A stretch of DNA of 64,000 nt from Apostichopus japonicus (taxonomy: Eukaryota > Echinodermata > Holothuroidea > Aspidochirotida > Stichopodidae), in the NCBI RefSeq assembly GCF_037975245.1, contig NC_092568.1:27462501-27526500 (forward strand), given 5' to 3'. The notes below the pieces were generated by a model that was not told the DNA's origin, made no database searches, and saw only the letters and a list, made by a program, of their open reading frames with translations. The position numbers and the translations under genes are program-made. Numbering within the stretch: the first letter of the stretch is position 1; each line of letters begins with the position of its first letter. This document shows, piece after piece, positions 1 to 12,920 of the stretch.

Positions 1-199
1 TGCAAACAATATGACGAGAATTTATTACCCTCTTTAGAGAAACCCTGCTTTACATTACATACTCTGAAGGATATAATTATTAATGGCATGTGTTCAACTG
101 TCATCAGCAGTTAAGGTATAAATGCTTGGAACCAATGTAAGTAAATAGAGAAGAGCACATGTGTGTGAAGACAATGCAAGAAATGAAAGAAGATTTTAC
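1..199 (-). other. Start of the intron after ZNF318-like exon 7
   Basis: Begins with donor GTAAAA on the minus strand. The acceptor and terminal exon or exons are outside the window. No polyadenylation signal was assigned here. Confidence 0.55.
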
Positions 200-1565
200 C
201 TTCATTGTCTCCATCCTCCTCCTCATCATCATCATCATCTGTATCGGGTAGAAGTTCCCCATATTCAGCCAGATAGTCGTTCATCTTTACGTCGTCCTCC
301 TCTCCCTCCTGAGTCCCTGGCGGTGGTGGGGGTGGTGGCCCATGTAAGTGAGTCTCATTTGGCATTTGAGGAGGGGTTGGAAGGAGAGGAGGAGCTATAG
401 GAGCTGGGAGGGTTGGCGGCATCGGTATGATCCCAGCAGCAATCATGAAGTCTGGTGGTGGTGGTGGTGGCAAGGAGGTGTTCATGATTGGTGGTGCAAC
501 ACCAAGAGATGCCATCTTATACTGATGAGCTGAACTGTACGTCGTTAGTGTTTCGTTGATGACATCACTGACCCCGGTCGGATGGAGAGGGGGTATATTA
601 GGCAGCGGAGGGGGTACTGCCTGCCTCTCTTTTTCCTTCTCAGCGATGTCCTGGTAGGCTTTAGCGATGTTGTCCCTATTGGTGACACCTGCAGTTTCTC
701 CTGGTTGACCAGCAACAGGTGGTGGAGGAAGAGGAGGAGGATTAGGAGGAGGGGGCGGGGCAGTGGTCTTTCCTGCATCCTTTGCAGCTGCTTCTTGTTT
801 CTCTTTCCCTTTCTCGACCACTACTGGCAATGATCCACTTTTCATCTGCAGAAAGAGATCCAGTGAGTTCTTCATCTCTTTGTATTTGTCTTCAGTATCT
901 TGCTTTGGCTCTGGTTCTGGCTGGGCCTCCGGTCTGGAAATCACTAGCTTGCTCTTGGGTCGTTTTCCAATCATAGGAAAACTCTTTGGAGCAGAGACTG
1001 GAGGTTTTGAAGAAACAGGCGACTTGGTCACTGTAGATTTAGAAGCGGTTGGCGATGTGCTTGTAGCAGATGAGGTTGTTGAAGACTTTACTTTCTTCCC
1101 TGATGAAAATTTAAACTTAAATTTGCTGTCTTTTTTACCGTCGTCCATTTCCTTATCAGATGCATCGGTTACTTTCTCCTCGTCAATCACAACCTCCTCG
1201 TTCGACACCTCCTCCCCCTCGGTACCTTTCTCATCATTTTCATCTTCCTTTGCTTTCTCTTCCTTCTCTTTCTCTTGATCGGGAGAATCAGATGGTTTTG
1301 ATGTTCCCAGAGAAGTCTCCTTTGCATCAAACCTTGTCTTCCTACTATAACCAGGTCTTCTGCCCACGAATGGTAACTTCCTCTTCTGTTGGGGGGTATC
1401 TTCCCTGACCTCCTCCTTCTCCTTCTTCTGAACTTCATCACTGCCCCCCTTCACATCATCCGGTTTGTCATCTTCTGCTTCTGAAGAAGAATCTTTTGGT
1501 GGATTCACTGATTCTCTTCTTATGCTAAGCTGCTTTTCATAAAATCGGTTCTCGTCTGTGAATTT
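200..1565 (-). CDS. ZNF318: ZNF318-like protein, coding exon 7 (C-terminal region, gene continues off the window)
   Basis: A 1,366-bp exon. The acceptor is ATAACAG|AAATTC, so the true exon begins at 1,565, upstream of any in-frame start codon. It opens with KFTDENRFYEKQLSIRRES, matching the ZNF318 DENPxYE motif directly after the second finger. A Glu/Lys-rich region, Ser/Thr/Lys-rich tract (KFKFKFSSGKKVK), proline-rich tracts and an acidic LPDTDDDDDEEEDGDNEG tail follow. A good donor, GAAG|GTAAAA, lies at 200/199 with one base left over, so at least one more exon lies to the left of base 1. Reading through the donor reaches a stop near 111, so a short alternative C-terminus cannot be excluded. 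Confidence 0.85.
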
Positions 1566-2530
1566 CTGTTATAGATTTAAAAAAAAAACAGCAAAGATTT
1601 TAAAAAAAACAGCAAAGGCAGTAAGTAATATATCTTGCTTGTATAAGTGACTTTTCCCTCGGCAATTTCTGTTTACACAAAAAAAGCAAAACATTTCTTG
1701 AATTAAGGCCCAACAATACTGACTCATACATAAGCAAAAAGGTTCAAACCACTCCTAATGTACAGTAAACATAGGTAAAATCGTAAATTCCCACGGGTTC
1801 CAGACGGACATTTCTGGTCATGTGCTCCTCCCTCGACTTGAAACGAGTTGTTTCGCTATTGTGGAAAAGACAAAACTATCTGATTTTGGAAGAAAAAAAC
1901 AAAAATTGTACACCTACTATCACTCTTGATTAACTTGGTTTGTGAGATCTGCCGCAGGGTGACTTCTCACGAAAGAGAAACAAACGTTTTGAGGGACATT
2001 ACTCTCAACTCGACGGGCTATTACTTAAAAATGGACAGAAAAAAGTTGGGTGAAGTATCGGTTCTGTTTTCAACGAAACAAGCATGATTCATGCTATACG
2101 GGACAAGAGAAGGAATGCAAGTCACTGCTCACACAAAACACCTGCCTAATAAATACTCTTAGGCTTGAGAGTATTCCTGAAAGTGCTTTCGATGTCAGGC
2201 AATGGAGACCAAGGTTTGAAAACTTTATACCCAAAATACATTCACCACAGTCAGATGATATCAACTGTTTCGAACAATTCAATACAGGACAAGGTTTAAA
2301 ACGTACTGTACCCACTACTCATCTACCACAGTCAATACATAGACTCTTTCTAAAATTTCACACTATAATTGTTTAATAACTGTTTTTACCGCAGAATGGT
2401 GATAAACTTTTCTTAAATTTCAGACCAAAAAAATTTCCACTCCATAGTCAGCAAGCAGTGGCACAGGGAATATTTTCTTGAACATTGAGAATTCTATCAT
2501 GTGTCATACCAATTGGTAACCGTCACTTAC
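1566..2530 (-). other. ZNF318-like intron 6
   Basis: A 965-bp AT-rich GT-AG intron (phase 0) with a few A-runs. No RNA gene or transposon end was recognised. Confidence 0.85.
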
Positions 2531-2649
2531 CAGGTACTTCAGGTTATGGCTTCTCTGACGAACATGTTCAGAGGCACATAGCACATCACCCAGGAAAATC
2601 TTGCACAGCCTGCAGTAAAATGCATTTGTAGGTACCAGAAGAAGTTCAC
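2531..2649 (-). CDS. ZNF318: ZNF318-like protein, coding exon 6 (second matrin-type zinc finger)
   Basis: A 119-bp exon with acceptor CTTGCAG|GTGAAC and donor TACCTG|GTAAGT. It encodes GELLLVPTNAFYCRLC and a second C-x2-C-x12-H-x5-H finger ending EHVRQRSH, then NLKYL. The order (short linker, LVPxxxFYCxLC, finger, HNxKY) is that of the second ZNF318 finger. It ends in phase 0, which fits exon 7. Confidence 0.92.
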
Positions 2650-3858
2650 CTGCAAGGAGAAAGGTTTTAAAACATGGCAATGAAGACGGAAATCATGTTT
2701 TAAATTTTCTTTTTTTTTGTGCTTCTAGATGACTTTTTTCTCAAACTGCTCCTTCAGTGAGAAAGTCCGATTTGACTCAAATCAAAGTACAGTAGTCAAT
2801 AGAGTTTGGTTGTTTCTCTGAATATCTCGCTCTTTCCTGAGGTAGTTTTTCCTTCAGTTTATCTACAGTACAATAAATATGTACCTTCCTATTGTGATGT
2901 GAAAAGACTTTTTCATACAAGATGTAGATATTTATTAGCACTGTCTGTGTATATGTAAATATGTGTAAGTAATTTTGTATCCGATTTCGTTCCGATATCT
3001 ACAGAAAGGAGAGGTGTTGAAATGTAGTGTATTTCTCAGCCAGACCACTCAAAGGACCAGAAATGAGCTTAATCCATGATGATAAAATGAGAAACCCTTC
3101 TATCGCTTTCAGGGTCATTTACCTCAAGTTTTCCTTCCAGAGATGAGCCTTTTCATCTCACCAGAGCCTAATCTTTTTTCCACAAGAAAGGCAATGCCTT
3201 TTTTTTTCTCTTTATCTCTCTCTTTTTTTTTTAGGCAGCTCATCGTAATGAGACCTTCTTGTGTACAAAAGATAACAGCCTAAGTATATCAAAATGACAT
3301 TCATTCTGCACAGTGGCGCCATTGTAAACAAGCTGATGAACACTGTTTCACAGAGGGCAACAAAACTGGTGCCACCACAGAATCCTGTTGAAGAGTGCTG
3401 AGAAGTAAAACAAACAAACAATTCACAATTTCTGTTCTCTTCTAATCATATGCTTACAAGAAGCCCGTTCTAAAGTATGCCAAAATAGAAATTGACAAAG
3501 AATGATGTAATAACACCAACCTTTAGTAAAGCCTATATGGTTAGGTTCTGCATGCCCTACTGAGACGATTTAGGTCCAGTTCAGGTCCATTTTGTGATCA
3601 GGCATGCAAGTTCTTACCTGACAATTCTCCATGTCAAAGTAGATATAAGCAGTTGAAACAATCACTATAATTAGCACAAATCAAAAAGATATATGCGTAC
3701 GGATGTTACACAAAATATTTCATACCGTCTCCCCCCAAAAAAGTTAAAAAATAGCTCCACATATTACAGAGCACACTGATAAGGACCAAACAGTACCCTC
3801 TCGGAACGTACAGTAAATAAACTTGTAACTCGTCACAATCCTTCCTACCAAATCTTAC
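2650..3858 (-). other. ZNF318-like intron 5
   Basis: A 1,209-bp GT-AG intron (phase 1). Low-complexity T and CT runs near 3,195-3,232. Nothing else recognised. Confidence 0.85.
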
Positions 3859-3961
3859 CCTTAAAGGGAGTCTGAATGGTACTTGAAGAAGATGTTGATG
3901 GTGCAGGTTTCTTTTCTTGCGGACTCATAGTCTTCCATGGTCTGTCGTGGGGATCGCAATT
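3859..3961 (-). CDS. ZNF318: ZNF318-like protein, coding exon 5 (inter-finger linker)
   Basis: A 103-bp exon with acceptor TATCAG|AATTGC and donor TTTAAGG|GTAAGA. It starts in phase 0 and leaves one base, completed as Gly by GT at the start of exon 6. It encodes NCDPHDRPWKTM followed by a Ser/Thr/Pro-rich linker. The DPxDRPW motif directly after the first finger is characteristic of ZNF318 proteins, and its position between the two fingers matches the family order. Confidence 0.88.
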
Positions 3962-5878
3962 CTGATAGCAGAAGCAAACAATGACAATGTGAATCACATA
4001 ACAAGCAGAGGTGCTACTGTACTTCCAACACATCATATGTGTGTAAGTGCATGGGTGTGTGTGTGTAAGAATTGTCAGGCACTCTTTATTGCATATATAT
4101 CCTTTTAATTACTGTCAAAAGATTGTCTAAAACAAAGAGTTGTTCTTCCTCTATACTATGTTACAAGGTCATACATTGTTGATGTACGCCACTGTGTTGC
4201 TATTTTACATTGAATTGTGTCATCTGCTACTTTTCCATATATACATTGTGTACAGCCCTGATATATCGTATTCAGACCCTGAGTTCATAATCGACCGTTC
4301 ACATACTAAAATGAAAACAGAAATTGTAGCATGGCTGAACATGATCGTGATTAACCATTGACAAATTAAAGACAAACCTAAGTCCACGGCTCCCTTTGTT
4401 ACATCATCAGGACAGTGGCAGCTGTGTGATTATGACATTATAAGATGTTAACAGAATACACATGTAACATGGAATTATTAGAGTTAAGTACCACCACTAA
4501 AACACATCACATGATCCACCATGAGTGGTATGCAGCTTCTCTCTTTACCCTTTTGCTCCTCTTCTATTAACTGAAAGCATTAATATGTCAAAAGTCATTG
4601 CGCGCTCTGTACAGTGGATTCATGTGTGTGCATTGTAAATCCTTTTGTCACAATTAGCGCAGAGCAGATCATTAACATGTGACAGACTTTCACTCTTTAC
4701 AAGTATCACAAATAGGTTCATAAAAACTAATTCAACTAAGCACTTAACACAAAGGCCTATTCTGTAAATCAAGTTTTAGTTAATGCAAAATCAAAAGTAA
4801 GCATACTGTGAAGTTTGTATCATGAAGTACATGAAGTGTAAATCTGAAGTTCCCGGAATCACCCAGCCTGTCAAACGATTGTTATATTTAATGAGGAAGT
4901 ACATGAGGGGAAAACCCTCTTTAAAAGTTATAAATATTCCCCATCATCAATTGAAACATTTAAAGATTAGGACAAACTTACAACTAACCAACACACTTAT
5001 AGTCTCATTTTGATAAACTTGGAGCAAACTCACGGCACCAAGAACATACTAGGCAATGTAAGCCGTTGATACTGTGACTAATGCCTCAGCCTCATTGACT
5101 GAACAGAGGTGTAGTGCATTAAAAAGTTTGCAAGACTCACAAAGTGTTCCCTCATAGGACTAGAACCGTTGTAGAACTGAAATGTGTAGACTGTAGTGGA
5201 ATATTCCCATTGTATATACGCTGTACTTTTACTATTGAAAAGATCTTTTGCGAAGAGTGTCAAACTTTTGGGACAAAACCGCAAACTACAGTACCTTTAA
5301 CCAGTTCAGCAATGCACTAAAAGGGGGAGGATTGCTAATTGTGGCACAATCGATGTCGAAAGTATGTTAACACATATTGCTTCCAAAATTTAGCCAGAAA
5401 CATTTTTCACTTTCAATACAACAGAACTTGTATGAAATACTTCTTTTTCACTGACTTCAGTATCAAATATAGAAAAGCACTTTAAAGCAAACGTTGCAGC
5501 TAATGGTTAGCAGCTTGCCTACTGTATATGTACTGTACAGAGAGGTCACAATTAATGTTGGGTGTGAACAGGCTACCTACTGTACAACCACAAATGTCGC
5601 TGCAGCAAAAAAACTAAGAATATAATCAACTGTCAATTTCCAGCCTCTGTGATTAATTAGTACCTACAGTTAATACTGATAATGCAATCAACTGAAATTT
5701 CCCATATTATGTTCACTGTACACCAAAGTACACTGTAAAAAATTGCACTGAAGTTTGACCTGGTTTGAATAAGCTTAGATAACAGTTTTTGCCACAAGTT
5801 TTAATTAATTTTAATGCAGGTGTATCTTAACTAAAAAATTTCAAGTTGTGGTAACAGAATGGTTGACGTTTCTCTTAC
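3962..5878 (-). other. ZNF318-like intron 4
   Basis: A 1,917-bp AT-rich GT-AG intron (phase 0) with a short GT run near 4,052. No conserved coding or repeat structure seen. Confidence 0.85.
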
Positions 5879-6058
5879 CTTCATGTGTTTCTTGCTGTGA
5901 AGATGGATAAGGAATCCATTAATATCAGACAGGACCTTATTACAGTACATGCACCAGTGGTCTCCAGAGTCAAAATACACAAAATTAAAGCGCGACTTTC
6001 CTTCGGGTGGCTCCCTCTCTTTTTCTCGCTGCCTTCCTCTTTCTGAACTACCAGAAGA
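5879..6058 (-). CDS. ZNF318: ZNF318-like protein, coding exon 4 (first matrin-type zinc finger)
   Basis: A 180-bp, phase 0-0 exon (acceptor TTTCAG|TCTTCT, donor ATGAAG|GTAAGA) missed by simple ORF scans because it is short. After a basic, Glu-rich lead it encodes FNFVYFDSGDHWCMYC followed by a C-x2-C-x12-H-x5-H finger ending HLHSKKH. This is the U1/matrin-type spacing, and the aromatic FVYFD-x-GxHWC lead-in is typical of ZNF318. The finger probably binds nucleic acid; the target is unknown. Confidence 0.92.
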
Positions 6059-7289
6059 CTGAAAGATTCAGAAATTGGTCACGACACATTGGAATATATA
6101 TGAAGAACTGTCCACTAATAAGGTAACAAAAAGCATCTATGTTCCTACTCAAGCCTGGACCTAAAACTACATCCTGACAACTGTATCAAAGGCACTAGCC
6201 TTGCAGAAGCTAAACATTTCATATGGCATAACTTACTTATAAAATGAAACTCTAACAGAAATTTAGTTTAAGTAAATCAGTAATTAAACTCCTATTCTCC
6301 AAAATCTGATATTTCTTCTTTTTATCCTTTTTTGTCATGTTGGAAGAAACAACTGTAAGCTCTGTAATAGATTCTGATCCCCTCTTATTTCTAATACAAC
6401 TCTAATCCTACCAAAGGTGTAGCACATCATATACAGATATGAAATAATCTACTGTTAGAAATATTACCACTTAATAGTATATATACAGTGTACAGTATAT
6501 GCTGAATTTTAATTCCAATCCTACTGTATTACAAACTTTCACCAGCCATGGCTGATATCAGCAGTTTTTGCTGTTCTGTTCTATCCACCAGAGCTACTCT
6601 TTTGAATGTTGAGTATAAAGGGACCAGCATTAACTTACAGTAAGCTTATCACTCTCAGTTCATTACTGCACATCAAGATTGTTAGGAACCAACATTCCCC
6701 TTTGGACAACCTGCAATATAGTTTACTGTACATATCAGCCATACCAGGTGAAATTGAACATTCTGGCTTATAACGATACAAGTTATGATCCAATACACTG
6801 CCTCTACTCAAATTTCTCATCAAAACACTGTTTACAGATCAATAGTACTGATACTGTATGTACAAACTGAGCTTGTAAACATAACATCAGCATTTCCACA
6901 GAATATATATGAGACATTCTTCATAAGTACCTAGCATAGATGGACCTATGGGAGAGGAATTTTATTTAATTATTTTTGTTTTGTTTCTTACTGTTTATTT
7001 TTCTAATATTTCTATCAACGTACGCAATAAAACACATACTAAAGGAAGGCATCCAACGTTCTTAGTAACTTAATTGTACAACTGACAAGTACTGTCATGT
7101 ATGCACAGCCTAATCATATTTTGTACAATTATTCTACCCGTTCACAAACTCCTACAAAACTTTAAGATATCACAAATCACTTCCTAAACTACATGTACAC
7201 TTACTTACTATACATAATTGAATGGAATCATGATCCCTTCAGTTTGCTTAAAAACACCAATATCTACATTTATATCGATTCCAACTTAC
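6059..7289 (-). other. ZNF318-like intron 3
   Basis: A 1,231-bp AT-rich GT-AG intron (phase 0). No further feature recognised. Confidence 0.85.
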
Positions 7290-10200
7290 CTCCTTTTGGT
7301 CCTGACTCCTTCGTGATTTGCGGGGTGACCTCTCTCTTGAATTTCTTGACCTTTCGTCGGCCTTTTCTTCTCTTTCTCTATCCTCCTCGGGCTCCTCTGG
7401 CAATGGTTTACCGTAAGCTTCAGAGTAGGCGAGTTGCAGTCTCTTGATCTGATTCAGAATCTCCTCCTGCAGTTGGTTGTTCTCCATTAATTCTGGGTCT
7501 TTGTGACCATCTTTCTCTTTTTGCTTCTTTCTCAGCAAGTCACCCTGGTTTTTCTTCAAGCGATCTAGCTCTTTCTGCAGGAATTGCAGACGCCTCTTGA
7601 AATCTTCTTTCTCCTTTTTCAGCTTCCTCTGCTGCTCCTCTTCCATTTTCATCTCGGCCATGGCCCTCTTTTCTTGCTGCTTACGGAGTTTATCCTCCAC
7701 CCTCATGATGATTTCTTCCCTCTTCTTGATCTCCTTCTCCCGTTTCTCAAACGCCCACCCCAGGGATGCCAGTTCCTTTTCTTTCTGTCTCTTCTCTCTC
7801 TCCAACTCCTTCTCCATTTCTCTTTTCCTCTTCTCCATCCTCTCAATGAGAAGCTGTTCTTGATGTTTAAGGAGTAAATCAGCCTCTTTCTTAAACTTTT
7901 CCTTCTCTTGACGCCGTTTCTCATCTTGTGATGACCCTCCGGCACTGTGTTTATCCTTCCTTTCTGGACTGCTACTTCTGGACTTTGGCATTGTTATTAT
8001 CCTCCGTGAGGTTTCTTTATCCTGATCTCTGGATAAGCTCACTTTGATCCCTTTGACAGAGTTCTTGTCTTTACTTTCTTCTCGCCCTTTCTTTGGCACT
8101 TTCTCCTTCTCCAGACGCTTGCTCGTTTCTTTAGAATTGCCCCTTTTGTCATCTATTTTTGCCTTCTTCTTCTTTTTCTTTTTTGAGGATTTTTCATCAG
8201 AATCTAAATCACTTGCAACACGTTTTTCTTGGAATTTCCTTGGCTTTTGCTTCATGACTCTGGGCGAACTCCTTTTCGGGGGCGAACGAGAACGGGAACG
8301 AGAGCTAGAAAATGAAGCCGAGTCCGAAAATGAACGTGACCGAGATCGTGAGAAGGAAGTTGATCTGGAATGGGAACGAGAGTATTTTCCACGCGAGTAA
8401 TTACCTGGTGATATGGATCTCTTGTAGTATGAAACATCCTGATGACCCACCTGGTCGTATGGACCAGGATGTGGCCATTGCTGTTGACCAGTGACATGTG
8501 GGAATGGTCCTTGAAGATAGTGACCATAGCTTGCATCAAACTGTGTACCGGGTAGGCCATTAGGAGGCATGTGAGGGCCTTGTGGAGGCAAAGGAGGTCC
8601 ATGTGGTAGAGACAACTCTGGTGGAAGGCCTAGTTGTGGATGGGGTGGTAAGACAGGGTGTCCCAATGAAGGAGGCACTGGGGGTCCATGAGTCGATAGA
8701 ACTGGTGGTTGTACAACAGGAGTTGAAACTGGAGGAACAGGTGGTCCATATAGGGGAACGGCAGGGGGTGGAGCCGAAGTCATTGGTGGCATGGTACTAC
8801 TCGCAGGAAAGTAGTTGGCAGATGTTGTAGGCCCATAATACTGACTTGACCAGTCATCAGAGGTTGTGTTTTGAGCTGATTGAGAGGACTCTAAAACATT
8901 TGTCGTTGGAGACCGAGCTACTCTTCTTACAATAGAGGGAATTGGTTGGGCATCAACTGGGGTACTTTCTTTAATGTCATCTCTTGGAGCTACTATTGTC
9001 TTGGTAGCTTTCTCTTCAGATTTCTTGTTTGCTTTGGATTTCTCTTTCCTATCCTTATCTTGTTGATCTGGTGTTCCCTGGTCTTCTTGTTTCTTGGCTT
9101 TCCTTGCTCCTTTCAACTGACTTTGCTCCTTGGTCTGTTCTTCCTTTCTCTTTGTTTGTTCCACAATCTGTTTTGCCATATCAAAGTCAAATCCAATAGC
9201 TGACAGAATCTTGTTCAATTGCTCATCTTTTTCCACTTTCTCTGTGGGTGACTTTGGCTCTGGGATATACTCCTCCTCTCTACTCTCTATCTCTCGTTGT
9301 CTACTCTCTATCTGCCGTTGTTCGCTCATGTTGCAACCGTACAAGTACTCATCTTCTTCATCAGCATTTTGAAATCCAGTGTTAGGTTCTTGATCCGCAA
9401 CTGGTGGTTGATCCACGGCAAGATCTAAGCCTGGCAGGTTTTGACCGTCCTGGTATGTGTAAGTGAAACCAAAGTCACTTACTGCTGCTGCTGACTGTTC
9501 TTGCATGGGTTGTAATTCAGCTGGAAAAGAATTTGTCTCTTGAACAGGAGGAAGTTGTAGACTACTTTGATCAAAGGTGTTGGACATCAGAGTTGCAGGC
9601 AAGCTGTTAGAAACTGAAGTTTCCGCTCGGGAGGCTCCACCCGATAGACCAAGACTTTGCAAGAAATGGTCGACTGCATACACATCCTTTTGCACCAGTT
9701 GACTACCTACATATGTCGATGCAACTGTTTGGTTGAAACTTTGTGCCATATCTTGACTTACAATACCACTAGCTTCATACGAAGGGTGCATCATTTCATT
9801 AGGCTGCACAACAGATCCTTGTCCTGGCAATTCTGGCAAATTGTTTTCGTCACCCAAAAGGGATGCATGTAGAGTATCTTGCACTTCACTGATATTTTTT
9901 TTCTCCTCTTCGAAATCTCCTCGTCTTACTTGTTCCTGTTTCTCTGTTCTCTCATCCCGATATCGTTCCTCCTCTTTGTCCCTTCTTTTTGTGTTCTGTC
10001 CTTTGCCACGCCTTGATTTATCTCCATCTTTGCTACCGTGCCTGGATTTCTCTCCCCTTTCCCGCCTGGTTTTATCTTTCTTGTCGTACTTCTTTCTGCC
10101 CTTTTCTTGACCTCTACCTCTGGTCTCCCTCTTCGGTCTCTCCTGGCTACTGTCATGTGAACTGGAACTGCTACTTCGATGACTGTCACGACTGTGGCTT

Positions 10201-10569
10201 CTGCTTCGTACCTTTTTGGTATCCCTCAATTCGGGTTCTTTTTCGCCAACGGTTTGGGTTTCTTCTGAAGTATCCTCGGACATGACTTTCTTTGCACTTC
10301 TCTTTTTTTCTAGAGCTAATTCAAGGTCTCTTATCTCTTTCTGCAATTCAGCTTTGGACTTTTTCTTCCCAGTTCCACCACTCTTGTCAGCAACCTCTGT
10401 AGCAGCTTTGGTTGGCACTACTTCACTAGATGATACCGGTTGCTCTATCAGAAGAGGAGATGGTAAGTCCACCTCACCGATTGGCTTCCACATGGGTCTG
10501 TTAGCAGCTGGGAAAACAGACTTCCTCTTGTCAGCACTAGCTGAGACTGCAGGGTTATCATCTGATTCA
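7290..10569 (-). CDS. ZNF318: ZNF318-like protein, large coding exon 3
   Basis: A 3,280-bp exon with no stop (about 1,093 codons). Acceptor CATTTAG|TGAATC, donor AAGGAG|GTAAGT, one base of split codon at the start, phase 0 at the end. In order: a Lys/Glu/Arg/Ser-rich charged region (residues about 60-230); a Gln/Ser-rich stretch; an acidic EDEYLYG motif near 405; a conserved segment LNKILSAIGFDFDMAKQIV near 450, matching the ZNF318 signature that follows its own acidic LYG motif; a proline-rich region about 590-690; a second RS tract about 730-770; a Lys-rich probable nuclear localisation region about 790-830; and a long Glu/Lys/Arg coiled coil about 880-1,060. The coiled coil ends in LRKKQKEKDGHKDPEL, almost the vertebrate ZNF318 sequence. 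This block is the best evidence for orthology. Confidence 0.92.
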
Positions 10570-11383
10570 CTAAATGAAAACACATAAACAGTAAAACAGA
10601 TACAACTTGAGAATTAGTGGTGACATGAAGAGTCAAACTTTAAAGTACACCTGAATGTGATAGTACAGTATCTTTCAAATAGAGATTTCCACAAAACTTT
10701 CAAGCAAGAAAACATATAATCAAATTGGTTGTTTTGCAACGTAACACACCCTGGAAATACACAAGAGTGCTACAGTAACTACTGTCCTGTACATGGCCAG
10801 TTTGTTGAACAATTTAATATCAGAACAATTCTTTACCACATTTAAATTCATCGCCAGTTTGTTGAACAATTTAATATCACAACAATTGTTTACCACATTT
10901 AAATATAGATCTGTCATTTATCAATCAAACATCACCACTTACAGTAGCCTACCATATACCTTCACAGTAAATGTTCTCACAGGCCTATCTTCACGAGTAT
11001 GGGCTAACGTTTGCCATCATTCACGTTTAAGCACAACTAACTACATCAAAGTCTAGTTCAGAATGATCATAACATTCATGAATAACCCAGCTCACTTGTT
11101 AGTGGGTACCTGACTTTAACAATTTATTATAGACAGACATCTGTTTTATTAAGTTACTTAACAAAATTTGAAAGAGCAATTCTGCAATTTTTTCCTTCAT
11201 CAAATTATTCCTAATCTCCTAGTCAGTTTTTAGATATACATAGCATTTAGACAAATTTGTGATACAAAGTACCTAATTCTACATATGTACTCTATGTTCA
11301 GTACCTGGAATATGCATCAAGAGAAGGCCTAATCATTGCAAAGAGTTATCCAAATGTGAAAATGTTTGCATTTCTCCACTTAC
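10570..11383 (-). other. ZNF318-like intron 2
   Basis: An 814-bp GT-AG intron (phase 2) containing the 57-bp tandem duplication listed separately. Nothing else recognised. Confidence 0.85.
10797..10905. repeat. 57-bp tandem duplication in ZNF318-like intron 2
   Basis: Two adjacent copies, starting CCAGTTTGTTGAAC at 10,797 and 10,854, about 95% identical over about 50 bp and both ending near CCACATTTAAAT. A simple local duplication with no recognised function. Confidence 0.85.
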
Positions 11384-11559
11384 GCAAAATGAGGGGGTGT
11401 CACAGCTGTCTCAAACACACGCTGTGCTTCCTTTGGTGGAATAGGGATAGCTGCCTTTGTGGTTGGCGCCTGCTGGAAACGATCATTACTGAATGTAATC
11501 ACAAGCGATTTCTTCTGTAGGTTGACTGGGGATAACATTTCTTTTGGACCTAAACTAGT
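11384..11559 (-). CDS. ZNF318: ZNF318-like protein, coding exon 2
   Basis: A 176-bp exon with acceptor CACAG|ACTAGT and donor TTTGC|GTAAGT. It starts in phase 0 and leaves two bases, completed by the T that starts exon 3 to give Ala. The segment KSLVITFSNDRFQ resembles the short conserved N-terminal stretch of vertebrate ZNF318 that contains an ITVGNDxF-like sequence. This is independent support for the assignment, away from the zinc fingers. The rest is Pro/Ala-rich (KAAIPIPPKEAQ). Confidence 0.8.
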
Positions 11560-12920
11560 CTGTGAATGTGAAACAATGGAAATCCAGTGTGAAATGGTCT
11601 GCAAAAGGGCAACTTCAGATTTCAAGCTGAAAATAGACTCTTATGTCACACACAACCTTATGAATATTTTACTATGTACAGTACTGTACGTTCTTTGCAG
11701 GACAACTTTGTTATACATTTACAAAACTTCTCAGAAAACACTCTGCAAACAGACTAAACAGTATACCGTATATACACAATATCCCCTTCCCCTATAAATG
11801 TTGCAAAATTTAACTACTGTAGATCCCAATAAGTAACACATCTAATGCTTTCAATTGCGATTGCATATTACTTAATATATGGAACAGAAATGCTAACTTA
11901 AGGTCCACTCCTCTTGTTTTTTTTTGTTTGTTTGTTTGCTGTTGTTTTGTTTTATCTGTATTTTTATATGTAAAACCAATATATAATCCAAAATTCCCTT
12001 GTGCACAAGGTCAGGCCAAAAGTGAGTATTGAGAAATGTACCACTTGGAAATATTCATATAGAAAGTGTGCATAACTCAACAACATAAAAATTGCAACAC
12101 AATTTCTGCACACCATACATTCAAAGATCCCACACTTGATTGGAAGCAAGGATTTCAAATCACAATCAAGATCTGCATGCTTCATTAAAATAAAACCTAA
12201 ATTACAGATCACAATTTGAATAAAGGTGAAATGGATCATTATGTGCTCTATATATTTGATCTGCATTAAAAATGTCTAATTACATCACAACTTCTGTCTC
12301 CAATTGATAATTCTATTATTCTAAACAAATTGAACTACTGTATGGCAGAGTTTCTTGACAGGTTCTTGTCAAAGGTGCTTTTCCAAGTTGCATTCAAGCT
12401 GTTGACTAAATTCAAGAAATTGTGATTATGACTGGAACAGATGTGTACATAACAGTTGGAAAAACTTTGAAAGGAAGAAGACTGTTTTACCTTATGCAAC
12501 ATCAGATCCATTTAGTTAGACTATTGAAAAATTATTGCAAGAGAATACTGTGGGCCTAGGACTATCTTAATTTGAGATAATTATCATTATGAATGCTGGC
12601 ATTGCACCATGTTTCTTACTGAAGACTGTATTTACTAAACTTTAAAGGTGTAATTGAAACAAACGACTGTTATTGTTACTGTGTTAGCTTAGGCCAGTAC
12701 CTTTGTAAACTCTACAGAATCTTTGATGTACTCAGTTGGAAATGATTCATGACAGCTTCCTGAACATTAGCATATTGGCTACTCATTGAAGTAGCAGCAC
12801 TTAGAGCTATAGTGCGTAGCATTAAGGCTTGCCAAAATGAACATTAATTGGACTGCCATTTGATCAAACATATAGGTAGGCTTAGGCCTAGACCCCTCGG
12901 CTGGTTACAATTTTGCCCAC
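11560..12920 (-). other. ZNF318-like intron 1
   Basis: A 1,361-bp AT-rich GT-AG intron (phase 0) with a short TTTG repeat near 11,920-11,950. No conserved element recognised. Confidence 0.8.

Noticed and set aside
763-1278. Plus-strand 171-codon frame
   Set aside because: Antisense shadow of ZNF318-like exon 7.
7584-10587. Plus-strand hydrophobic reading frames (Phe/Leu-rich) across the large exon
   Set aside because: Mirror images of Lys/Glu-rich coding sequence on the minus strand; no independent support.
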